Assembly (NCBI GenBank): GCA_918797485.1
Contig: CAKKNE010000001.1
Span: 1,364,001 to 1,428,000 of the forward strand
Direction: 5' to 3'
Origin: Pelagomonas calceolata
Lineage: Eukaryota > Sar > Pelagophyceae > Pelagomonadales > Pelagomonadaceae
Length of the DNA: 64,000 nucleotides
Below the pieces are notes generated by a model. That model did no database searches and was not told the origin of the DNA. It was given only the letters and a program-made list of their open reading frames with translations. Of this stretch, positions 23,391 to 32,206 are shown one piece after another; position 1 is the first letter of the stretch, and each line of letters starts with the position of its first letter. A program made the translations under genes and the position numbers.

Positions 23391-24101
23391 ATGGACATGG
23401 CCAGCCTCGCGGCCACGCGCCTCACGGCACAAGCCGAGGCCCTGGCGGCCTTCTACGAGACAAGGGCAGCACTGCGGCGCGCCGGCGCCCGCGGCGACCT
23501 CGCGCGGCCCCAGCGGAGATACGACCCGCAGCCGCGCTGGGCGGCGCAAGCTCAATACTTTTCGGGGCTCTACCGCGAGGTGCGCTGCCTCACTACAAAC
23601 GGTGATGATGATGATGAAGATGACGTGAGCGACGACGGCGGGGATTCAGGCAAAGTCCTCTCTGATGAAGAAGTTCGCTTCGAGCCGCATCCCCATCCTC
23701 AAAAACGCTACGACCCTGTAGATATGCAGCCGCGCCTCGAGTTGTTGTTTGAGGAGGCCCTCGTGCCGCACCGCGACCGCGACCTCTTCCTGTCCGAGTG
23801 GAAGCGGGGGCGCGTCGACGACCAGGCGCTCTCCGATCACATCAAGGGATTGGTCATGCGGCGCGCGCACCTCCGGGAGATCATGGCGGCGCTGCGCGCG
23901 GCGCGCGAAAAGCAGCCGCCCGCTCCGGCCCCGGACCCGGAACCGCCCAAGGCCCTGGTGGAAGTGGAGCCGTCGACGCACGTCGCCGGCGTGCTCGACC
24001 CGTCGCGGTCGCGCTTCTTCCCGCGCGCGCCGCCGCTGCCGGGCTGCGTACCGGTGAAACGAAAAGAAAGGCGGTTGGGGGTGTCTGCTAAGTTTACGTG
24101 A
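23391..24101 (+). CDS. Hypothetical protein, 236 aa
   Basis: No family recognised. The N-terminus is a helical Ala-rich segment with QAEALAAFYETRAALRRAGA. The motif RYDP occurs twice (about residues 43 and 105), each before a short aromatic/acidic segment. An Asp/Glu-rich linker separates them. Residues about 115-170 (LELLFEEALVPHRDRDLFLSEW and LVMRRAHLREIMAALR) look helical. The C-terminus is Pro-rich and ends basic. Start chosen at the first ATG after the divergent promoter; an ATG two codons later is also possible. Confidence 0.65.
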   Translation: MDMASLAATRLTAQAEALAAFYETRAALRRAGARGDLARPQRRYDPQPRWAAQAQYFSGLYREVRCLTTNGDDDDEDDVSDDGGDSGKVLSDEEVRFEPHPHPQKRYDPVDMQPRLELLFEEALVPHRDRDLFLSEWKRGRVDDQALSDHIKGLVMRRAHLREIMAALRAAREKQPPAPAPDPEPPKALVEVEPSTHVAGVLDPSRSRFFPRAPPLPGCVPVKRKERRLGVSAKFT

Positions 24102-24299
24102 TTGACCTCTTCCCGTCTTCCCGCGCCCCGGGCGGGGCCGTGCGGGTATGCAAGCTTCTGAATCCGGCGCTGCGGGCTCTCAGCAGGCTCTCAGCACTCA
24201 CAGCAAGCTAAAACACACCGCACGGACAACCGAACACGTCGGACCGGCAGCCCTACGCTCGCGAACACCGACGCAGGGCCGAAAAAACGCTGCCCCATA

Positions 24300-25052
24300 A
24301 TGGCAGAGTCCACCAAGGAGCTCACGGACGAGGGCGCCAAAGTCACGACGACCGTAGAAGGCAGCGATGCGACCGCGGCGGCGCCCGCCGAGCCGGCTGG
24401 CAAGAAGGGCTACTGGATTATTCATATTTTGGCCATAAAAGATGAGCAAAAGTTCTTCGCGCACCTGTCGCTGGCCAACTCCAAGACGAAATACGGCGGC
24501 AAAACGCGCATCTTCGCGCCCGTGAAGGCGACGCTGAAAGGAGACCCGGTCGCATACTGCGCGGTGATCGAATTCCCGTCGGTTCAGGCTGCGATCGACT
24601 GCTGGGACGACGAGTCGGACTACGCCGAGGCCCGGGCGCTGCTGGGCGATCCCGAGACGGACGTCGTGGACCGCCGCGTCTGTGTCATCGAGGCTGACTC
24701 GCTGCCCGAGCTCAAGCCCGGCCAGGGCTTCTGGATCAACCACGTCCACGCCGTAAAAATTCAAGATCAGTTCATGGCCTACGCGGGTCAGTCGATCCCG
24801 CTTTTCTCGTCGGCGACGATGGGCCCGGTCGTCCACCAGCACGTCGGCGCGGGAGCCACTTCGTACACCGTCGCCTTCGCCGCGCTGTTCGGGCTCGAGT
24901 CCGCCCAGGCCGGCCTAGACATGCCGGCGAGCGACGCCTACACGGCCGCAAAGGCGGCAGGCGGCATGGCCGAGGGCGAGGACGACGTCGTCGACCGCAC
25001 GGTATGCGTGATAGAGTATGATCAGCAGTACGACCAGCTCGCCGCGAAGTAG
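24300..25052 (+). CDS. Tandem DUF1330 domain protein
   Basis: 250 residues with two DUF1330 (dimeric alpha-beta barrel) units. Unit 1, about 37-130, has GYWIIHILAIKDEQKFFAHL, then YGGKTRIFAP, then CAVIEFPSVQAAIDCWDD, the typical ending of this fold. Unit 2, about 140-245, repeats the scheme with GFWINHVHAVKIQDQFMAY and a shorter FAALFGLESAQAG. Both end with DVVDRxVCVIE. The first 35 residues are Thr/Ala/Glu-rich and unstructured. DUF1330 proteins are small cytosolic proteins of unknown reaction; the fusion of two units would form an internal dimer. Domain call strong, function unknown. Confidence 0.85.
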   Translation: MAESTKELTDEGAKVTTTVEGSDATAAAPAEPAGKKGYWIIHILAIKDEQKFFAHLSLANSKTKYGGKTRIFAPVKATLKGDPVAYCAVIEFPSVQAAIDCWDDESDYAEARALLGDPETDVVDRRVCVIEADSLPELKPGQGFWINHVHAVKIQDQFMAYAGQSIPLFSSATMGPVVHQHVGAGATSYTVAFAALFGLESAQAGLDMPASDAYTAAKAAGGMAEGEDDVVDRTVCVIEYDQQYDQLAAK

Positions 25053-25163
25053 CTTTCCGCATTGATCGCTCTCCACTGGCACGTCTAATCTAACTCATAT
25101 TACTACGAGCTTGTCGACGCTCCCTCCCGTTTTTTTTCGCGAGCTAATTTGCCGCCGTACTTA

Positions 25164-27301
25164 CTAATAAGGCGCCCCGAGCGCCCGCACGGCCATCCAG
25201 GCGTCCACGTCGGAATCCGTCAGGACGTCCCGCCGGGCCTTGTGCGCGCGCACGAGCTTCTGCAGCTCGACGACGAGGCGCTCCTTTACGGCCGCCGTGT
25301 TCCAGTACGGCCCCTGGCCGCTGCCGTAGCTCTTGCCGATCGCGTCTAGTTCCTCGTCGTCTTCCAGGAAGAACCGCAGCCACTGGTACGCGACGTCGAT
25401 CTCCAAATCCGCCCCGAGCTCGCGCTGCAGCTTCGCCGTCTCGCGGCCGCCGCTGAAGGCGTGCGTCATGATCTTCCTTCTAATTTCGTCGTCCGAGTCC
25501 GTGAGGAAGACGGCCGAGTCCGTGTTCGAGGCCGACATCTTGCCCAGCGCGCCCTGGAGCCTGTGTGGAAATCGAATTTCGGACGCCCCGCGCCATCGAC
25601 GCGACGTCGTCCCCGTAACTGCGGCAGCTCGATGGCGTGGAGGTTCACGGAGGCTCTGCAATACTTCTCAGGATAGCCGAACTCACTGGTTGATTTCCAC
25701 ACAGCCTGGAGCGGAGGAAAGAACTTGGAATGAACCAGGGCCGGCTTGCCGCGCAGCGGATGACTTTTCGGCGCGATCTTGTGCGCCACGTCGCGCGTAA
25801 CTCTAAAATAGGGGTCCTGGTCGATGGCGCAGGGAATCAAACAACAGGCATCATCCGGTCGAGGCCCGCACTTTGACAGAGGGATTCGGAACGACGAGGG
25901 AAACGACGGCGCCGCCTGGATCGCCGGGAACGCGCTCTGGCCCACGTTACTACTTCCTTCAAAGCCGAAGGCCGCCCGCGCCGTACTATACGTGATCGAC
26001 TTCCAGATGCGGCACACGTTCGGGTACATGTGGCCCATGTAGTCGCAATCGCTGAAGATAAACGTCTTGTCCAGGTCGAAGCCGCACGCGATGATGTCCT
26101 TGGCGTTTTCCCGCGTGAGTAAGCGGAACCTATCCAAGTCGTAGGCACCCTTCTTCTCGTCGTACTCGCCCTTCCACAGAAACTTCTCGTCGTCGGTCAT
26201 CTGGACGACCAAAGGCACTCCCAACGCCGCCTGGAGCCACTGCGTCATGAGGAACGGGACGAGGTGCCCGAGGTGCATCGCCGCGGATGAGGGCCCCCGT
26301 CCCGTATAGAGGTACAAGCCCTTCCTATTCTCCGCCGCATCCAGGATCTTGGCCAGGTCGCGGTGCGAGAAGAAGATGCCTCTTCTAAAGAACCGATGTA
26401 ATCTCATGCCGTTCTTCGCTGCTAGTGCGCCGAGTCTCTCTAGTAAAGATGGTGTGAGTAATTGACTTCCGAACTTCTCCACTAATTTAGAATAGTCGAT
26501 CTTGCCCTCTACCGCCCAAGGATCGACGACCATCTCGCCCTCGTCCTCGGTCTCGGCCTCGGAGGACCTTGGTACAACTTTGGGCTGGGCCGCGACGAGC
26601 GGCGTCAACGACAGCGCGCGGTGGGCCTGTTGCGACGCCGAGGCGGCTTGTGTCATGTTTCCAGAAGGCACGGCCGCGGACGCCTCCGTTGACTGAGTAG
26701 AGAACTTGAGCGACAGTTGTTTTTTCTTCCCCGCGAGCAGGACCATGGTCTCGGGCTTCTTCTTCGGGTTGTCCGACGTTCGGCCGATGAGTTGGATGGG
26801 ACCGGAAGCACTTGAAGCGACGGGGAGTGCCGTCGCGTCGACGGCGAAGCCCGCCAAAGACGCGACCCGCACGACGTCGTCCGGTTTTGAATTTTTGGGC
26901 GGCTTGCCGCCGTCGTACAACGGCGTGATGGGGTCCCCAAACGCCTTTTCCGTGTCCGCTCTTGTGGCTTCCGCGACGGTGATGGGCGCGTTACTTGACA
27001 CAAGTGCGTCGATCTCCGCTTGCACTAGATCCAATAACTGCGCGTGCTGTTCGGGTTCTTTGGGCAAATCTCGTTTCGATGCGGACAGGTCCAGCGTCAG
27101 CTTCCCTCTGCCAGCTTCCGTCGTCCAGACCGGCTGCAAACCGGCGAGCGCCGACGACGGCCACAATCCAAAGACCTTGGCCGCCGCGACTCTTGCCACT
27201 AGAGCTGCCGTGGCTACTGGTGGGGGTGGAGGCGGTGGGCCGGGGCGGGGCGGCTTCTTCTTCTTCTCGCCGGGCGGTGCTGGGGGCGGCTTTGCAGCCA
27301 T
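25164..27301 (-). CDS. WARS: Tryptophan-tRNA ligase (TrpRS)
   Basis: Charges tRNA(Trp). Two exons (27301-25713 and 25560-25164) encode 661 residues. The class I HIGH signature appears as GRGPSSAAMHLGHLVPF (about 335-350) and the KMSKS loop as LGKMSASNTDSAVF (about 535). DIIACGFDLDKTFIFSDCDY and AIDQDPYFRVTRD are typical of eukaryotic TrpRS. The N-terminal extension (about 1-270) starts poly-Pro/Lys; then residues about 50-190 resemble an AlaX/AlaRS-editing module (VTTEAGRGKLTLDLSAS-like and ITVAEATRADTEKAFGD), as described for apicomplexan TrpRS. A family 1 introner interrupts the gene just before the KMSAS loop; removal with a GC donor restores FFPPLQGALGKMSAS. The frame is open upstream to 27586 but the ATG at 27301 is preferred. 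Confidence 0.93.
25561..25704 (-). mobile_element. Introner element in TrpRS, GC-AG intron
   Basis: 144-bp element, CTGTGTGGAAATCGAAT at one end and TTGATTTCCACACAG at the other, with perfect 8-bp duplications CCTGGAGC (25553-25560 and 25705-25712). On the transcribed strand the intron is 25712-25561: donor GC is the first two bases of the duplicated target and the acceptor AG is the element end. No alternative alignment within the duplication yields GT. Confidence 0.95.
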
Positions 27302-27531
27302 GGTGTCGTCCGCGGCGGCGTTTTTTGGGCGTGAACGGCTGTCGTGGCAGCTATGCGCAGCGTTGCAAGTGCTGGAACAGCCGAAAAGCCAGACGTGCGG
27401 CTGATATCGATGGCTCGCTCTCAAAGCCTTAGAGAGCGTGCCGGGTTTTTCACGGATTCCGACGTGCGTGGCACGTACAGAGAGCCGCAACGACGCGCAC
27501 AGCCTATAATTTATCCTCAAAAACCGCAACG

Positions 27532-28419
27532 ATGCGGTTGCGAGCACAAATGATTGTGCAGCTATGCATGACGATGCTATGTCCAACCAGCTCCTTTGTG
27601 AGCCCGGCGCAGCGAGCTAGGGCGACAGTGATGCGCGCACAATTGGAGCCACGCGTGCCGACGGATAGCGATGACATGGTAATCGCCGCTGCACGATCCG
27701 TGCGCACTGCGCTCGAGGCTGGCGTCGCGCGGCAGACGGTCGAGCTGCACATCCCGCTGCCGCCGGAGACGAGCCCCGAAGACCTGGACCCGTGGCCGGG
27801 AGGCCTGCCGCAAATCGCCGAGTACGCCCTACCTTTAGCGCGTGAGTGTCTGCGAAAGGCCGTCAAGGGCGGTTCAGAAGTACAAGAAGTAGTCCTGTCC
27901 AAGGACGACGGCTGCGTCCAGCTCTACTGCCAGGGCGAGACTCCGGCCGACGACGCCATGATGATTTTACAACCGGGCGCGGAGACGTTCGACGAGCTGC
28001 GCCAACTCGACGGAGCCGTCGGCGACCGGCTGCTCGTACTGGTCAATCCTAAAATAATAGGACCCCAGAGCCTCGGCTTGTTCCAGGGCGCGGTCGCCAA
28101 GGACTTCTTCCGAGGTGGTACTTTACGCGACAAGTTCCCCGTGACCTACTGCGCGCAGGAGTCGTCGTGCCGGTCCGAAGATGTGAGGCTCGTGCACGAG
28201 TACGGCAAGGGCTGGAGGGCCTACTACGTCGACGACGCCGAGTTCGAAGGGCAAAACATGATCAGCGAAGGTACTATTTTACCGTTGCACGACGACCCGT
28301 TAGACGCGCGGCCGTCGTACGAGGAGCTCCAGGACCTCGTGATAGAGAAGCTCAAGCTGCCGGTGTACGTGCGGAAGATGCGCGAGGCGGGCGAGAAGGG
28401 GCCGCGGTTTTTGCGGTAG
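27532..28419 (+). CDS. Plastid-targeted DUF1995 protein
   Basis: 295 residues. The N-terminus is a bipartite stramenopile plastid leader: a hydrophobic signal (IVQLCMTMLCPTS) followed by SSFVSPAQRARA, with Phe at the expected cleavage site. Residues about 50-280 match DUF1995: AARSVRTALEAGVARQTVEL, IPLPPETSPEDLDPWPGG, ALPLARECLRKA, and a Rossmann-like half with LVLVNPKIIG, DFFRGGTLRDKFPVTYCAQ and YGKGWRAYYVDD. This domain occurs in chloroplast proteins of algae and plants, some linked to photosystem assembly; the role here is inferred to be in the plastid stroma. It is divergent with TrpRS, about 230 bp apart. ATG 27550 could be the true start. Confidence 0.85.
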   Translation: MRLRAQMIVQLCMTMLCPTSSFVSPAQRARATVMRAQLEPRVPTDSDDMVIAAARSVRTALEAGVARQTVELHIPLPPETSPEDLDPWPGGLPQIAEYALPLARECLRKAVKGGSEVQEVVLSKDDGCVQLYCQGETPADDAMMILQPGAETFDELRQLDGAVGDRLLVLVNPKIIGPQSLGLFQGAVAKDFFRGGTLRDKFPVTYCAQESSCRSEDVRLVHEYGKGWRAYYVDDAEFEGQNMISEGTILPLHDDPLDARPSYEELQDLVIEKLKLPVYVRKMREAGEKGPRFLR

Positions 28420-28457
28420 TTGTGTAGGTCTTAGTGTGATATTGCTATTAGTAAAAT

Positions 28458-29481
28458 TTATAGTTCTAAATCATGGATGATGGGCCGAATTTGCGCGGGG
28501 GGGTCCACCACGTAGATCAGCCCGCCACTGTCGAGCCTAACTTGATAGGGAGCGTAGTAACCAACGTCGAAGCTAGCTTCCCGGTAGTGATGGGCGACGA
28601 CGGTACCTGGGGCCCAGCATCCGTCATCGTCGTCGTCGTCGTCATCGGACGATTCGGACCCAGACTCCGATCCGGAATCGCTGGAGTCAAACAAGTCGCC
28701 GATAGAAACATCACTGTCCGATTCCGCGTAGCGGCACTCTACGCGAGCGCCGACGTCGAAGGGCAGGGGAGTGTCGACGAGCGTCAGCTTCGCCCGCGCG
28801 GTCTCGACGCAACCTTCGAGAGAACCTTTGAAGACCCGGGGCCACCTCAAGCTTGTGTCCTCGAACACCTCGATCGCCTCGCGGATCATTGCTTTGTCAG
28901 TCCCCGCGTGTAGGAGGGCGTCAGCAAGCCAATATCGGAGTCTTAGCGTGCGCCTTTCGTCGAGCCCAAATGCGGCAATGCTCGAAGGAATGACGTCGCG
29001 AAGGAGCGCTATGGATTCGGCGTAATCCTCAAGCATATTGAGCGTCTTCGCTAGAATATCAGCACACACGACGTATTCATCAGGGCCTAACCTGGCCCTG
29101 GGCCTCCGCGACCAAAATCTTGGCCTGCTCCGCCAGACACGACACGTGCGCGTAACCCGCCGTCCCGTTGCACGCGCACATGCGTACGAGGCCTTCTCCC
29201 GTGCGCCGATGGACGACCTCAGTGCAAATGTAGCACGTCTGGCCTTTCGTGTCCTCGGCGCACGCCTCGACCGCGTCCGCGACGGCCTCTTTGTATTTTT
29301 TGTCGGCGTGATATTGCTCCGCGTTACCGCCGCGGTGTATTTTCTTACACATCTGCTTGTGGCCGCGGCGCCAGTGGTCCATCTGGCAAGTCTTGTTACA
29401 GTATCTCACCTGGCACCGCACGCATCGCGGCGCGTTGAGGGCCAGTGGGGCGGCGCAGGCGGCGCAAGTTGTGAGGATCAT
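28458..29481 (-). pseudogene. MYND-finger / TPR gene in two frames (probably damaged)
   Basis: The 5' half (29481-29080) encodes MILTTCAACAAP, then a MYND zinc finger (CVRCQVRYCNKTCQMDHWR and KQMCKK), then a RING-variant-like segment CYICTEVVHRRTGEG ending HVSCLAEQAKILVAEA and stops. The second half (about 29110-28458) continues in another frame with LGPDEYVVCADILAKTLNML, a TPR-like repeat, AFGLDERRTLRLRYWLADALL, an acidic linker and a C-terminal segment YAPYQVRLDSGGLIYVV. Both halves match one large pelagophyte-type MYND + TPR family, in which a long region normally lies between them. Here that region is missing and the halves are out of frame with no room for an intron. Likely an internally deleted gene, unless a sequence error is involved. 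Confidence 0.65.
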
Positions 29482-29533
29482 TTTGGTCCGTAAAGCTTCG
29501 AGAGGGTCGCGCGTAGATGGGTGTTTTGGGTTT

Positions 29534-29556
29534 GCTAGTGTCTTACTGCCGCTAGC
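29534..29556 (+). promoter_or_regulatory. GCTAGTGTCTTAC promoter element, copy 2
   Basis: GCTAGTGTCTTACTGC followed by CGCTAGC, preceded by TTT. It is the exact reverse complement of the copy at 57200. It lies in the 233-bp divergent gap and ends about 159 bp before the ATG at 29715. Confidence 0.72.
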
Positions 29557-29714
29557 TGGCTAAAAAGCACCTCGACAAAGTGATTGATCAGTTCACACAC
29601 GTATTGCGAGACGCAGTCAGGCGTCGCGCATCAACCACTGAAGCCAAGGCCACAATACGCTAAAACTGTGCAGCCGTGCAACAAGCACAGCAACAGCGCA
29701 CCACACGTGCACCG

Positions 29715-30689
29715 ATGCACCTCGTCGTCGCCGCAGCGCTCGCCGCGCGCGCGACGTTCGCCTGGACACCAGCACCACCCAGCGCGCGCCGCACACCGCT
29801 GCTCGCCGCCGAGGAGACCGACGCCCTCGCGCAAATACAAAGTCTGGAAGAACTGGAAGCGGACTACTGGTCGTCGCTGGACGACGTGGAGCGGCAGATC
29901 CAGGGGGCCTCGCGGAGCGGCGCCGCCTTCCTGAGGCAGGGCGATCTCGAGGGCGCCCTCGAGCAGTTCGACCGGGCCCAGCAGCTCTCGAAGAATTCGA
30001 GGTATGAGTGGCACCGCGGCATTTGCCTGTACTACTTGGATCGGTTCGACGACGCGCGCGTCGACTTTGTGGAGAACGCTTTGAGATATGAGGAGCGCTT
30101 TTTCGAACCCGCCTCGGAGGAGCGACTCTTCGCGCAAGCCTGCGCGCTGCGCGGCGCCAAAGGCGACGATTTCGCGGCGGCGTCGGAATTGCGCGAGACG
30201 CGGCCCGTCCTGCGGGCCTGCGCGGCGTTATATGGAGGCGACGTGAATGCAGCAAAAACTTTAAGGGAGCTCTGCGACCGCACCGACTCCGTCGACGCGC
30301 TGCGACGGCGGCTGCTGGGCCACTTCTACGCGGGCTTATATCATGACGCCCTTAATGATGCAGAGCGAGCGAGAGCGCACCTCGCTTTAGCGGCAGAACG
30401 CGTATCAGCAGATGATCAGGATTTTACGGCTCGATTACCGCGCCTCCACGCGTCTGTCAGAAACTGGTCCCTCGACGACGTGCCCCAAGACGCGTTACAG
30501 AAAGCATCAATGTTTGACCTCGGTTCCCAGGGCATGGAGGACATCCTCGACGACCCCGACACGATGCGCGAGGGCATCGACGCCATGACTGTGGCCATGT
30601 TGAAAGAAGCTTTAAAAGCTAGAGGGCTGAAGCGGACGGGCCTCAAGGCGGATTTGAAAGCGAGACTGCTGGAGGACCTCGGACTTTAG
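29715..30689 (+). CDS. Plastid-targeted TPR protein with C-terminal SAP domain
   Basis: 324 residues from ATG 29715. The leader MHLVVAAALAARATFAWTP is a signal peptide ending in an ASAFAP-like site, indicating import into a complex plastid. A TPR-like region begins near residue 60 (GAAFLRQGDLEGALEQFDRA; WHRGICLYYLDRFDDARVDF) and continues with further helices (RACAALYGGDVNAAKTLREL; GHFYAGLYHDALNDAERA). The last 35 residues form a SAP motif (MTVAMLKEALKARGLKRTG, then LKARLLEDLGL), which often binds DNA or RNA. A plastid nucleic-acid-associated adaptor is inferred. An earlier in-frame start at 29676 lacks a leader at its tip and is less likely. Confidence 0.82.
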   Translation: MHLVVAAALAARATFAWTPAPPSARRTPLLAAEETDALAQIQSLEELEADYWSSLDDVERQIQGASRSGAAFLRQGDLEGALEQFDRAQQLSKNSRYEWHRGICLYYLDRFDDARVDFVENALRYEERFFEPASEERLFAQACALRGAKGDDFAAASELRETRPVLRACAALYGGDVNAAKTLRELCDRTDSVDALRRRLLGHFYAGLYHDALNDAERARAHLALAAERVSADDQDFTARLPRLHASVRNWSLDDVPQDALQKASMFDLGSQGMEDILDDPDTMREGIDAMTVAMLKEALKARGLKRTGLKADLKARLLEDLGL

Positions 30690-30749
30690 AGCCGGCCTTT
30701 CCGGTCCTCCGTGGCCGTCTCGGCCGCGCGCCTGTGCGTGTACCGTGAG

Positions 30750-30828
30750 TCGCGGCGATGGCGCACTGGTGGCGTAGAAGCACTCACGACGACGCGCCGA
30801 CGCCAAGCTCCGCACGCCATCGCCGCGA
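30750..30828. repeat. Hairpin of introner-like core between convergent genes
   Basis: Perfect 14-bp arms: TCGCGGCGATGGCG (30750-30763) and CGCCATCGCCGCGA (30815-30828). The region 30745-30790 also holds GTGAGT and ACTCAC. It lies between the 3' ends of the genes at 30689 and 30873; it could be a decayed introner or a transcript-end structure. Confidence 0.6.
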
Positions 30829-30872
30829 TGGCGCCGAGGCAATCACCAGGAAGAATTTAATTAACACTGTTA

Positions 30873-31739
30873 CTACTTTTTCTGGCCCTCGAAGACGGCT
30901 GAGAAGTCCTCGTCGCCGTGGTCCGCTCGTTGGGCGATGTACGCAGCGTTCGCCGCGGCCGCGAGCGGTAATGGCGTACTCACTTGATCACCTAACTGCA
31001 GCGCGAAGCGCATGTCCTTCTGCGCGTGCTTGAGGGGGAAGTTCGGCGCGTGGTCGCCTTTGAGCATTTTGGGGCCCTTGAGCTTGAAAAGGCCGTTGGA
31101 CATGATGCCCAGGTCCAGCACCTTGAGCAGCCCTCCTTCATTATCTGCCGGCAACTCGGAGGCCTGGCACAACGCGAGGCCCTCGCCGAGCGCGCACATC
31201 ATGTTTCCCATCACCATATTGACCACGAGCTTCATCTTCGAGCCGGCTCCTGTACTACCGTAGTAGAAGTCGGCCTTGCCCATGATCGCGAGGTCGGGCT
31301 TGCATTCCTCGTACAGCGATTTATCACCACCACAGAGGAAGATTAATGCTCCTTGCGCCGCGGGCGCCTTCGAGCCGCTCACGGGCGCTTCCAGGAACCT
31401 TCCTTGAGCGATTTCTACGGCTGAAGCCATGGTCTGCATCCGTTCCGGGGTCAGCGTCGCGCAGTCGACGAGGCTCTTGCCTTGTTTTATGCTGGCCAAT
31501 ATGGAGGGAAAGACGGCCTCGGACGCCTCCAGCGTCGAAAGCATGGAGTAGGTGACGGCGCACGCGTCGATTACTTCACCCGCTGATGAAACGACGGTGA
31601 CGAGGCCGGGGTGCGCGGCCGCGAGCTTCTGCGCCTTGCTCGCGTCGCGGTTCCAGACGACGAGCGCTTTGCCAGCTTTCAGTAGACAGCCGGCCATGCC
31701 CTCACCCATGATGCCGATGCCGATGAATCCCGTAGCCAT
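30873..31739 (-). CDS. GLYR: Glyoxylate/succinic semialdehyde reductase (beta-hydroxyacid dehydrogenase family)
   Basis: NADPH-dependent reduction of glyoxylate to glycolate and of succinic semialdehyde to 4-hydroxybutyrate. 288 residues, the standard length. The Rossmann start GFIGIGIMGEGMAG binds the cofactor; VVWNRDASKAQKL sets NADPH preference. The substrate signature EAPVSGSKAPAAQGALIFLCGG and the catalytic Lys in GAGSKMKLVVNMVMGNMM are intact, and NFPLKHAQKDMRFAL matches plant GLYR. ATG 31739 fits the family start (MATGFIG); the frame is open upstream to 32027 but no targeting peptide is evident. It removes toxic aldehydes from photorespiration and the GABA shunt. Close relatives in the 3-hydroxyisobutyrate dehydrogenase family are the alternative. 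Confidence 0.93.
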   Translation of the reverse strand: MATGFIGIGIMGEGMAGCLLKAGKALVVWNRDASKAQKLAAAHPGLVTVVSSAGEVIDACAVTYSMLSTLEASEAVFPSILASIKQGKSLVDCATLTPERMQTMASAVEIAQGRFLEAPVSGSKAPAAQGALIFLCGGDKSLYEECKPDLAIMGKADFYYGSTGAGSKMKLVVNMVMGNMMCALGEGLALCQASELPADNEGGLLKVLDLGIMSNGLFKLKGPKMLKGDHAPNFPLKHAQKDMRFALQLGDQVSTPLPLAAAANAAYIAQRADHGDEDFSAVFEGQKK

Positions 31740-32206
31740 GGTTGCTCTCCCTGGTGGATTTTGCTCTCGGACACCTTTGTGCACACAGTGCTTGCAAGAG
31801 CGCGTCCTCTGGTCTTCCTGTAGTGCTGTGTGTCTTCTGCGCACCGCTGCGACGCTGGATGCCACCGCTGCGACGCGTTTTGCGGCCACACCACGCAGCC
31901 GTAAACTAGTATGTTTATACGCTAATCCGTGCGCTAAGCGAGAGCCCCACCGGGTCCTGTACTTCTCCTTCACCAGTAGCCCGACACATGCAGTGGATTG
32001 GAAGCTCCAAGGTGCGGGCTGCAGCAATCAGCGCCGCCGCGTGAGGGCTCCGCAAAACACTTGCCAGGCGCGAGAAGGGCTGCCTCGGCGCCGTGCGGAC
32101 AGCTTGGACCGCTTCGCCGCGCAGGGCTGCTTGAACGACCCGCGGACGGCGGCGCGAAGAGCCAGCTCCTGCAGCTAGCTCCTGGGAGCAAGGGCTGCCC
32201 AGGACC
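31740..32206. other. Divergent promoter region
   Basis: No gene seen. A weak, decayed candidate for the recurrent promoter element lies at about 31905-31924 (CTAGTATGTTTATACGCTAA), 283 bp before the ATG at 32207. Confidence 0.35.

Noticed and set aside
27302-27586. N-terminal extension of TrpRS to 27586
   Set aside because: The extra residues have no targeting character and overlap the divergent promoter; the ATG at 27301 begins the Pro/Lys-rich protein.
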